Assembly (NCBI RefSeq): GCF_964340395.1 | Contig: NC_135549.1 | Coordinates: forward strand, 10,017,342 to 10,081,341 | Origin: Glandiceps talaboti | Taxonomy: Eukaryota; Hemichordata; Enteropneusta; Spengelidae | Length of the DNA stretch: 64,000 nt | Direction: 5' to 3' | In this document: piece by piece, positions 1-33,620 of the stretch | Position numbering within the stretch: position 1 is the first letter of the stretch | Layout: every line of letters begins with the position of its first letter | The notes under the pieces: generated by a model | What the model saw: only the letters and a program-made list of their open reading frames with translations | Told to the model about the DNA's origin: nothing | Databases searched by the model: none | Program-made: the position numbers and the translations under genes

Positions 1-463
1 TCACATATCATTATTGTTTTTATGTGTTGTCAGTAGTAGTAATGTATACCTTTAAAGTTACTGTCATTCTAATATTTGCATATTGGCTAGATAAACTGTG
101 AATCGAGACGTGCATAACGTAATGCTATTTATGTATACATTTGAAATTCTCCCTGACTGTGATATGCCGTTTACGTATTAACTATACGGCAATGTTTACG
201 CAACAAATACCATGCTCAAAATGCATGTTCCTGTAACACATTAGTACACATTATATGTTGAAATTCCTAATTTATCAAGCCTCACATTCATACAAGCAAT
301 TGTTCGAAATATTTCTCAACCCCTCCCCCTCGTCTGTCGTAAATTCTGCCAATTAAAAATTATGCAAAATTATGGCCACCACATTATTGTATACCTATAC
401 CCAACAAATGTTATTTGTAAACATTTACTTACAATTATGGCCTCCACATTACTGTATACCTAC
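1..463 (-). other. Gene 1 intron 9, with a second copy of the exon 9 end
   Basis: No exon is visible. At about 370-411 lies a degenerate copy of the end of exon 9, its donor and the first intronic bases, so a unit of about 66 bp is repeated. Gene 2 has the same arrangement at about 26295-26375. Confidence 0.5.
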
Positions 464-9590
<9,127 letters not shown>

Positions 9591-9691
9591 TTCAAGGCGC
9601 GAAAAGGTGGCATGTACAAATGTAAACTCTCTTGTGTACCGTTGCTACGATTGGAAGTAAACGATCACATCGGGTGTCCAACATAAAGCAT
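9591..9691 (-). other. Probable 5' UTR part of gene 1 with splice acceptor
   Basis: A pyrimidine-rich stretch ending in attctag lies directly before 9691. Gene 2 has an acceptor ending in tttctag at a similar distance from its ATG. I infer that both genes carry an upstream non-coding first exon, which I cannot locate. Confidence 0.4.
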
Positions 9692-9784
9692 CTAGAATAT
9701 GAAGAAGTGAACGAATACTTAAGAAAACATGAAAACATGTAGTGAAATACATGTATCTGTATCTGTCTAATACTGCAGAGTAAC

Positions 9785-10045
9785 TCAAAAATTGAGCAGT
9801 AATCCTGCAGGTGCGCAGTCTCTAGTCATAATGAGTTGGTATTTCTGATAAACCAGATTAAATTGATCTAAATTTGTGCAAGTTACAATGTTACCAGGTA
9901 AGTGGTTCCAGTCAATAATAGTTCGTGGGATGAAGGAATGTTTGAAAGTGTCTGTTTTACATGCTTGTATCAGTAAAGTTTTTGAATGTGATTTCCTGGG
10001 TGCACGACGGTTGAATTTAATATTGGGTTTCAGCAGGGATTGCAA
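9785..10045 (-). mobile_element. LINE 3' end, remnant of reverse-transcriptase ORF (family A)
   Basis: 86 codons read HSFIPRTIIDWNHLPGNIV and end CAPAGLLLNF, then a stop. In established non-LTR elements the motif [SF]-[FI]-PRTI-x-DWN-x-LP lies at the extreme C-terminus of the polymerase ORF. Catalytic domains are absent, so this is a 5'-truncated dead copy. A second copy on the plus strand is at about 42160-42450. Confidence 0.75.
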
Positions 10046-10105
10046 CTAGGTCATTTATGATTCTAAACATGAGCTGAAGTCGTTGTTCTCTTCTTTAGCG
10101 CCACT

Positions 10106-10360
10106 GTATGTATGTATGTATGTATGTATGTATGTATGTATGTATGTATGTATGTATGTATGTATGTATGTATGTATGTATGTATGTATGTATGTATGTA
10201 TGTATGTATGTATGTATGTATGCATGTGTGTATGCATGTGTGTGTTTGTACGTACGTACGTCTGTCTGCATGCCCACACGCACGTACGTAGTACATACAT
10301 ACATACATACATACATACGTACGTACGTACGTACGTACATACATACATACATACATGTAT
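10106..10360. repeat. (TATG)n followed by inverted (CATA)n, with ACGT core
   Basis: About 120 bp of TATG (10107-10225), a mixed spacer rich in ACGT/TACG, then CATA and ACGT repeats to 10360. The two ends are complementary, so the tract can fold on itself. Long open frames here are low-complexity artefacts. Confidence 0.95.
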
Positions 10361-10483
10361 GTTTCTGTATATTACAGCTTGTATTTTAGGTTCGTTACGT
10401 TCATTCAAGTTAACTTGTCTATAATGTCTAAATAAGGAGAACTCAACAGAAACCTTGTTACAAACACACACATACATAAATAA

Positions 10484-10516
10484 GTAAACAAACAAACAAA
10501 CAAACAAACAAACAAG
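10484..10516. repeat. (CAAA)n microsatellite
   Basis: Short run of CAAA in intergenic DNA. Confidence 0.9.
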
Positions 10517-11083
10517 TAAGCAAGCAAATGGATAAATAAAAATACATCGGTAAATGAAATATTTTAACCTCACGGATAACTATCTGTAAACATGTACATA
10601 TGTATATACGGTAGGTAGTATATATAGAAACGCATGTAGTATATTATTTCAATAGCATACAGGCCGGCAAATACAGGTTTATAGATAGGTATCCATGAGC
10701 TAAGATGATATTTCATTTACCCACGCATATTTTATCTCTTTGTTCGTTTGTTTGTTTGTTTGCTTTTTTGTTTGTAACACAAATTCTGGACTCCCTATGG
10801 AGTCTGGTAGGGGAGATACAGTCTTAAATTTATTAAGACTCCTCCGTGTAGTTATAGTAGTAACAGCAAACTACATCTTGTAAAGGCAGCTAAGAACGAT
10901 GGGTTCATTCTCTGTTATTTCCAGTGTCCCTCAAGTATTGACTGAATACAAAAAGAAAATTCTTTGGCCCTTGAACTGACCATTTCCCAACACAGCTTAT
11001 GTTATGAGATGTTTGTAATGTTTACCTTATTCCACTCAGTGGCAGTATTTGATAGCAATTACTCGGAACGTTGTTGTAGAGAC

Positions 11084-11302
11084 TCAATCTGATTAAAATC
11101 TGATGTGGTAAAAGCGGCTAGATGCCTTTATTTACCTCTATATGTACATCATTTTGTGTCGTTTGTTTTGTTCCGAGTGATCCGTGGGAGGGCGGCGATC
11201 ACTAGGAGCAAAACAAACTACAGAAAACGATGGAAATAGAGGTAAATAAAGGCATCTAGCCGCTTTCACCACATCAGATTTTAATCAGATTAAGTCAGAC
11301 TC
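11084..11302. repeat. Long foldback (inverted repeat, ~100 bp arms, 14 bp loop)
   Basis: Left arm 11084-11182 and right arm 11197-11302 are reverse complements with few mismatches, for example 'gcggctagatgcctttattt' against 'aaataaaggcatctagccgc'. Loop cgtgggagggcggc. No coding capacity. It looks like a MITE-type or foldback element, or a source of a hairpin transcript. Confidence 0.85.
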
Positions 11303-12280
11303 TGTGTATATAATAACGTGGCGGTGTGGTTACTCACATTCACAAATCGCTAGTTGTTTCAGACGACGGTCCCCACCAGTTTAAGAATATAACACGTCAC
11401 TTTCCGGGTGAACTTTAATCAACAGTACATTTAGCTAAGTTATAACATATGACAAGCATTCAGTGATCAATCTCCAAATACAGGCTCCCAAATATGACAG
11501 TGTCTATTCCGTTTCGATAATGACCTCTTTTAACCTATACTCCGGGAAACACATCGCTATTCCGGAATTCGGAGTTCCTCTATCTATATCTATACACCCA
11601 CATTGCCTCGAAGTCACTCCAACGTGACCATGCATGGTACGCATCATTTGTTGAAAGGATAAGCCTTATGCTACTCTTTTTATATGACCAATGCCAGTGA
11701 TATATGAGTTAGGCAAGTTACTCAATGTTTTAGATATTTCGTAAACATCCACTTCAAATTCTGATGTGAGGTTAAAGTGTATCTTGTAGGTCGGCGAGGT
11801 CACCTACAGTTACTCAGTCTTTCGTTAATATCATGGTATTATATGTACTTCAGCAAAAGAATGCCTTACCGGGGCATTAACAAATAGTGGACAGAATCAA
11901 GAATGAGAAAAGGTCGTACTGGCTATTTATGGAATGTTAACACATTCCCAGGTGGTAGAATTTATCGATTTAAAACGTGACACATTTGAGATTTATTGAC
12001 AAGTCAAATGTTAGGTCGTGGTATTTTATGATACAGGCTTTGTCATCAAAATGGCATAACCACTGGTTGGATGAAATTTGGAACGCATTTCTCACAAAGC
12101 AATCTCAAAATATGGTTTGTGCACATTTGTCAGTTATGATAATTGATATGCATATTCAGTATCGAAACTACTTCTTAAAGGCCATGGTTTAAATACAATG
12201 CACCAGGTTCTCACATTTGTTATCCCATCAGTGCAGCCAAGCGGATATACATGTAGAAGATCATTCTTATTTTCGAAAGA

Positions 12281-12438
12281 ATGTATGTATGTATGTATGT
12301 ATGTATGTATGTATGTATGTATGTATGTGTATGTATGTATGTATGTATGTATGCATGTATGCATGTATGTATGTATGTATGTATGTATGTATGTATGTAT
12401 GTATGTGTGTGTATTTATGTATGTGTGTGTGTGTGTAC
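12281..12438. repeat. (TATG)n/(GT)n microsatellite
   Basis: About 155 bp, intergenic. Open frames MYVCMYVC... across it are not genes. Confidence 0.95.
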
Positions 12439-12834
12439 AATGCAATGGGTACTGACGTAACAAGTCAGCAGATGTGTCGACTAATATACGCGCTTATACA
12501 TACGTACACGAACTACAAGTACTTGCAGCCATTACTACATATCAAAACTATTCTCCAGAAAAAAAAATAAAATAAAAATAAATGCTCGTTGCTTGATCAA
12601 TAGCCAGTAAATGAAGCTACAAATTGGTCATAAGACTCTCTACACTACTGCTTGTGTTCTTTGAGAATAATGAATACCGAATGACTATAGTTGATGAAGT
12701 AAATGTGAATGTGAATGTAAGTGAATAAAAATTAAGTTGACTACGTGAAAGCAAAAAAGATTTGTGTTTACAATAAAATGCCTTCAGAAAATAGGTAAGT
12801 AGGCAGGTACATGTAGGCATTTGGCCTAAAAAGT

Positions 12835-12929
12835 TTTCACTGCCGACCCTCAACTTTTTCTGATGAGAAAGAGAGTCAGATAGACAGACAGACAGACAGA
12901 CAGACACAGACAGACAGAGAGACAGACAA

Positions 12930-13006
<77 letters not shown>

Positions 13007-13490
13007 GAACAAAATAATAAAATGGCGAAAATTGTGTGAAGTCTGGTGAGAAATAGTGATATTTAATTATGTTCGGGACGCCATCGCTATCAGACCGGAC
13101 CTAAACTGTGACATGAGAACTGTCCTATTATGGTGTTGGCATCGGACGTACGTAAAGACACTGGTATTGAGGTACGGAATTTAAAAAGACAATATAAAAC
13201 CGCTCTTTCAATCTGTAATGGCTGTAGATCTGATGGATGGAAAGAAACCAATAACACAGAGACCATTTTGAAAACAATGGTAAACAACTATCTGAACTAA
13301 ACACTCACACATGAGAAAAATATTTAAAAAATGAAATAAACAATCTACCTACCCAACCTATTCTAAAATTGAGCGTAACCGGAACCACACAATTTTTTGC
13401 TTGGCCTAACTACCTGAACTAGAGTCACATATGGAGAAAAAAATATATATATAATAAAATATCTACCCACCCCAAATATTAAAGAAGATT
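12835..13490 (+). repeat. Dispersed repeat family R3, copy 1, interrupted by (CAGA)n
   Basis: Matches 43375-43650 in order: 'ttttcactgcc.accct', 'aattgtgtgaagtct', 'cctattctaaaattgagcgt', 'ggaaccacacaa'. A partial second unit follows at 13425-13490 ('aaaatatctacccacccc'). About 120 bp of CAGA (12880-13006) is embedded. Confidence 0.65.
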
Positions 13491-13810
13491 TTTTTAACTG
13501 CTGTGATCCACAGACGAGAATCGTTATGTGTCGTCAGAACTTCATAAATTTTGTCATGACAGTCTTAGTATTATGTGACAAATAAATGAGTCCGTATTGT
13601 TAAAGTTTTGATTTCCTAAATTATTCTGATTTAGTCTTGCTTATAAATATGATAGGTGTTTGTACAAAGTGGCGATTTTTTTGCATTTACTGTATTTCTA
13701 ACAATGCTTTTAGAATGATTGACTGTGGCTTGTTTCATCACAATGGTTTCACCAACACATCTGTGTATGTCTTGGTACCAGACTGTGTATGTGGTGCTAT
13801 TGTGTCGTCA

Positions 13811-14798
13811 CTCAGTGGGGATGGCTGGTCAGCATTGATAAGGATATCATCCAATTACTTCTAATGTTGTTTTGTTCATAAAAAACGTATGTGTATAGGG
13901 GCGTGTAATATTTCATAGATTGTTGTTTTCCTGGTCTACAGACTAAATATAACCTTTTGACTACATATTCCTATCTGTAAGGAGAAAAGAGAAGGGCAGA
14001 CATCTTCTTTCATTAACCTTTCAAATATGAACAAAACATGCACATTTGCTTAACAAAAACATACCTGCATAAAGAATAGGTGCCAAATAAAGATATACAC
14101 TATCACTGGGGAAAATGCTTTTGTAATGAGAAAAATGGACCTATTACAATAAGCAAGAGCTGTATAAAATCCTCTGCATGTCAGAGGCAAGTCAAGTGAT
14201 TTAACCGTCAACTTTTCACTGCTGATTGGCTGAGAAAGAGGTGTTGGCTGATGACGATAGATGACTGCTGCATTTCAAAATCAGAAAGAAGCACATCCCA
14301 TCACTAAGCCTGGCACCATGGATCACAAAAAGTTCTCCACAGCTTCCTGGCGAGTCTATGTGTACAAATTCGAATACAACTGCATTTTTATTGTGTCAAA
14401 CTGTCAATCTATGTATACTGGAATTGATTTCACTTTTGGGGGCTCATAAAGTAGTGACTGTTTCCAGGGGCTTTCTTTACATAGGCATAGTTTCAAACAG
14501 TCAATCAGCAACGAGTTGATTATTCAAGACGTACAGAGGAGTTTATACAGGATCGTGACTCGATGTCCTCCCTTCTCTTTTTTCCTTACAGTTAGGAATG
14601 TACAGTCAAAAGATTGTTATATTTAGTCTGTAGACCTGGAAAACATCATCAACAGCTGACTGGAAAACAACAGTCTATTAAATATTACACATTTTATTAC
14701 AAATATTATGACTCAGTGGGGATGGTTGGTCAGCATCGATAAGGATATCATATCCAATTACTTCTAATGTTGTCTTGCTTATAAAAAACGTATGTGTG
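13811..14798. repeat. Inverted-repeat element flanked by ~85 bp direct repeats
   Basis: Direct copies at 13811-13894 and 14712-14798 share 'ctcagtggggatgg.tggtc' and 'aataacttctaatgttgt'-like blocks. Between them, 13902-14004 and 14562-14690 are reverse complements ('ggtctacagactaaatataa' against 'ttatatttagtctgtagacc'). The 560 bp between the arms has no recognisable ORF. It looks like a non-autonomous DNA element or a complex duplication. Confidence 0.7.
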
Positions 14799-15649
14799 CC
14801 CAGTAAACTGTCCAAGCAATTACGAATTCTGTAGTAATGAAGTACAAATGTCCTTATTAAACCATCTCCCCTCCATTGTCTATGATTAAACTAACATAAC
14901 ACACTGATGATAGTCTGCGTGTAATCATTGTCCTGGTCACAATTTGTAATGGTTGGATGGTTAATAAATAAATAAATGGTTGATAAATAAATAGTGATGT
15001 ACACTCAGGTTTAATTTGTCACTGAGGCTGTTTTCACAGTATGAATTGATGATGCATGCTCTTCTCTGCCAATAGATTGTTACCACATAAACAGTTAACA
15101 TCCGAGGGATATTTACGTTTTCTAAAATGTCATTCAAATATAAACATATCATACATAGTGGACTGTTTATAACGTGCATGATATATTTTATCAGTAAACA
15201 TATATACTATGCCATTTACAGGCAAAGGACTAGATGGCTTGCAAATTATGTTTACAACGACTTCGTGAGGCAGATTTATGGCATACCGTGGGCTTTACAT
15301 GTGATTCAACTATTGAACGGTCGTACTCCATTCAGCTGTAGCCAATGCCAATCCAATCAAACTGTCACCGTTACGTCATAAATCATGGGCCTGCTTACGG
15401 ATTCACCGTCCTTGCTCCAGCCGAAATTTAGGTTTTGGTTTGCGAGCATGAAATATAAAATCAATTCCATAATGGGAGATACCTCCATGCATATATCGAT
15501 TGCATATTTCAGAATACAACGACAACCCACAAGCGATTGTTGCCTATAGCTCGTTTAATATTCTGTTACAGAAAACATTGACGCAACTGCTTCTTCATTG
15601 TATTGTGTCACCCTTCTCTTATAACACTGAATAAATACCACAATGGTCA

Positions 15650-15758
15650 GATCGTCCTGCTTGCAGAGTGGGGACTCGATTCTGACAATGTCCCTTGTGA
15701 AAGGAGAGGTACATTGCTAGACCGATTCCCGACTTAATCCGTCTGCAAGCAGGACCAC
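15650..15758. repeat. Short foldback
   Basis: 'cctgcttgcaga' near 15658 pairs with 'tctgcaagcagg' near 15741. Inner bases (gggactcgattct against agaccgattccc) extend the stem imperfectly. Confidence 0.55.
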
Positions 15759-16014
15759 TACTATCTAGTTATATAACTCTGAGGTTATGCACACACCACT
15801 CACCATATGTATCCGTCAGATCATGGACGTATCACACATGTGACCCAGGATTTCGACACCGAGAGTTCCGACTATCTTCTGTAAGATGTTCAACTGCAAA
15901 ACCGAACGTCTACGGTATATTCGAGATGCACACGACCTTCTTTATATACACTAGTGAGCAAGTATTTGGCGATATCGAATACACTGTCTTCTGCAGACAC
16001 CGACAATATTCAGC

Positions 16015-16140
16015 ATGTGGCACGCCTTATTCTTCTTCAGTACCAACAACAGAAGTTAGGAAAGGAAAGTGGTGACCTCACGACCTTTCACCTTTGTCGG
16101 AATAAGGGTACACACTTTGCATAATCGAAATGTATGCATA
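16015..16140. repeat. Dispersed repeat family R2, copy 1
   Basis: Shares 'ggcacgcct', 'ccaacaacag', 'gaaagtggtgac', 'gacctttca.ctttg.cgg' and 'tttgcataa' in order with 40565-40680. Both copies are in the same orientation. Confidence 0.5.
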
Positions 16141-16670
16141 TCGCATCGAGCCTCTCCGGTCTGTGTGGTACGGTCAGGGTGCGATGTACGGTACGCCCTC
16201 GTCGATATCACCAACGAGCAACCCCAGCAAACTTGAACTATGCACATCAATACACATGCATGTATCCTCCTATCGTATAAACGTAGTTATATCCGCGCTG
16301 CTGGCTTTGTTTTCAGCTGAACACGCTCAAAACTTTTTTTCCCATGAAAATACAGGTACCTGTAGTAACCCCCCTCCTCTCCGCTGTAATTGTAAACACA
16401 GCGTGTGCATATTATGCAAATTAGCACTGAACCTGACAATACGATACGCGATGACACATATACATAGCTACTCGTTCGGTTTAATTACAACTATAATATT
16501 GTAGTAGGTCGATTTCAGCTCAAAGTCACGTCGTATCTACCTATCATTGTGGCACATGCTGGCCGAACCATACGCAGCACAGTGCCCATCCACTGTCTAT
16601 ATTAATATTCATACCATTCAAGACAAGCGCACGATTTTACATGACAAATAGTTGCATTTATACTACAACT

Positions 16671-17025
16671 GCCGACATCAGACCATAGACGAACGGAACC
16701 TGTTACAGACAGGGAAAGTTAGCAACTGACTTGGATTAATAACACTTGTCACAGCATGTAGGAAGCACAGAGATTTGTATTACATGCCATCATTTGATGG
16801 GAAGACTTTTATGGCTATTTAACATAACTGTACACTAGAAACAAATCTCCTGTTCCCCTGTTATTTCATGTACACATAAAGAGGCCATAAAACTGTTCTT
16901 ATCAAACCATGGTGTGCAATACAAGTCTCTGCTGTACCAACATGCTGAACCAAGTGTTATTAATCAAAATCATTTGTTGTTTGTAAAAGGTTCCATTCGC
17001 GATTCGATCATGGTCTGATGTCGGC
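16671..17025. repeat. Long foldback (~150 bp arms, ~60 bp loop)
   Basis: Arms 16671-16820 and 16881-17025 are reverse complements along their length, for example 'gccgacatcagaccat' against 'atggtctgatgtcggc' and 'gattaataacacttg' against 'caagtgttattaatc'. No ORF. Different sequence from the 11.1 kb foldback. Confidence 0.8.
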
Positions 17026-19468
17026 ATTTGTATGGCATGACAGAACTTGATTTCTTTGACAGAACTGGAGACGCACCGATCGATGAAGAGGAGACCAGTC
17101 TCCTTTTTTTGTTTTTAAATGTGTGGTTCAATATATCTAAATAAACAAAACTTTAAAAAAATGTTTAAACTGTTTGTTATTGTACGAACAAGAAATGATA
17201 AATAATATTCTTTATAGTTGTCTGAGGTAATGGCAATAGCCAAAAGTTGTACAGCTAATTACCCAATCATAATGACAACATTCATTTACATACACCCCCC
17301 CCCCCTATGTCTCGACCCCAATTAAGATCCCATTTGATCTCAGCCAATCCAGGCGTTACTCATATACATGTAGTTGATAAAACTATTTCTATCAAAATTA
17401 GGCTAGATAAAACTAGGCAAATGTTGACAGAAAGTCGGTCACATACATTATCTTCTAACTACTACCAATATTGATGTATAGAGATAAGATGTATAGACCC
17501 GTTGTGGTGTGATACGTTGCAGTTTGAAATATTTACCATCAAACTATGAAATGCAGTTCTCTGCATGATGCAATTACCGATTTTTAACTTATGTGCTGTT
17601 TTATGGCTTTCACTATCATCGCAATGTCAATACCACCGGTACCACTCACTGGAGTTTAGAGTCTGTGGACAACAAATTCTTGAATGGACAAATACGTTGT
17701 TGCTGAGTTCGCTGCGCTGCGCTGTTGTCAAATAATTATCGCTTGAAGTACTAGCATTTTTATGCGTGTAATAGGTCACAAAATGAACTATGTGAAATTT
17801 AGGGAAATCAAACGTAGGTTTTTCGATGCACTCAATTAACTAATCATTCATTGATTTTAAACCAAATGCTAAACAGAGTTGGCCTGGGAACATGACGAAT
17901 GACGAATAGATTGCAAGCTCAACCACTGCGGGCGCTCTTCTCATCCCTGACCCAGCCAATAAATGTATTAATCAATCGTACTCTGACGAGTAGTCTTGAT
18001 TTCAGTAGTTATTGATTAACATTTCGTACATATCTCATCATCTATATGTCTATGTGTCTATGTCTTGTGAAGTACAGTGCCCATTTCGTATATATAAACT
18101 ATTGCTAAAACTTCACTGAACGTTTGATGATTCTGTTCTCTGTTTACATAGTCCCAGTTCTGGTCTTTAAATGTGTTCTTAATTTCTGGATGTCATTTCC
18201 ATCGCTTGGTATATAACTGTCGATTGCTTTCAAGTCGGCGCATCAAAAGAATGTCAGAGGAACATGATGAAAGTGTTACTCTTGATGTGGTATGGTCACC
18301 ATCTCGAGATCACGGTAAATACCTGGAGTTAGCTACCGAGGAACATACTTTGTCATTTCTCTATTTCATATGTTTATAACACCTGTAGATACATTAAATT
18401 TACATTCATTAATAGACAGTCTTTTGTATGTAATAATTACCACGACTGTCGTAATGATTTGGTGACATAGTTAAATCTGGTAAAGTTAGTTCCTAAAAGA
18501 AATGCCATACCTTCTCTTTCCAACTTGGGGTAGTTCCACTACGTACGAGGACATTTGAGTCACGTGTTCGAGAAAGATGTGCTTGCTACTCACTAAAAAT
18601 CACAACAATAGTCACAAATGAATTGGTACATATCTTGTACGCTTTTATTAACAAATTACTGACACGAAAATGATGGAAAAGATCCACGTATATCATAATT
18701 TTGATCCCGACTTGATATCTGAAAGAATCGTCAAACATGAAATATCGACATATTATTCTTTCAAATGAATTATTAACAATAACTTTAATACGTAAAATGT
18801 ATGTAACTGATGCTTTGAAATAAACGTACCATATGCATAAAATAAAATGTTCAACCAAATATTATAACTTGAGTTTGATAATATGACAAAGTATAGCTCT
18901 CTAAATATAGTTTAAACCCAAACCTATGATATTTTAGTCAAATAAACATTGTAAAATGTCGAATTGATAAACATGAATAAGAAATTCATTATTATATGTA
19001 TAAACCCCTTAACTATAACAACAACAGCGAAATGGTCAATGTCATACATTATCTCGATAATTCGCTGCATGTATTTTTTTTCTAAAGGAACTACCCACCT
19101 CCCTTAAACGATGTCTTTCGAAAAACGATATCCTGCTACGCATTATAAAAACCAATGCCATTAAATTTTTAAAAAAAACATGTACTCAAAGATAAAAAAA
19201 AAGACCAAAGAATTGCTCATTTTTCATTTTTAAAAATTATGGTTCACTTAGACGGTTTCGATTGATGCAATATTTACACTATCCGTCAATTAATTGCACA
19301 CCCAAAGATTTTGACTTTTCAGTAGATGTTGATATTTAATGACAGCAAAAGCTTCCTAGAATTATTAGCCAACATCTGTTGCTATGGGTTACACATAACA
19401 TACGGCATGGGTGTAGTGAACAACTTGGCGCAGTCATTAATTAGTCCATATGGCAGACCGCAAATAAC
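17026..19468. other. Intergenic DNA and probable 3' UTR of gene 2
   Basis: No exon or repeat recognised; only short A/T runs and a C run near 17296. The stretch just left of 19468 lies downstream of the gene 2 stop, so it should hold its 3' UTR. A tttatt (AATAAA on the minus strand) near 18643 is one possible poly(A) signal. Confidence 0.4.
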
Positions 19469-33497
<14,029 letters not shown>

Positions 33498-33620
33498 TTC
33501 AAGGCGTGACGAAGTATATATATCGTAAAACACGTGTTTGTTATTATTCCGTGCTTAGACCCATAACGTTTGCAGGAGTCAGACTCAACACACTCTTCCC
33601 ATCACCACTGCATCGAGTAT
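33498..33620 (-). other. Probable 5' UTR part of gene 2 with splice acceptor
   Basis: A strong pyrimidine tract ending tttttctag precedes 33620, mirroring gene 1 at 9691. This implies an upstream non-coding exon that I cannot place. Confidence 0.45.

Noticed and set aside
10055-10573. Several long open frames on both strands (YVCMYVCM, HTYIHTYI repeats)
   Set aside because: They are translations of TATG/CATA microsatellites; stop-free by composition.
12617-13012. Open frame rich in CLSVCLSV
   Set aside because: CAGA microsatellite read in one frame; no other coding signal.
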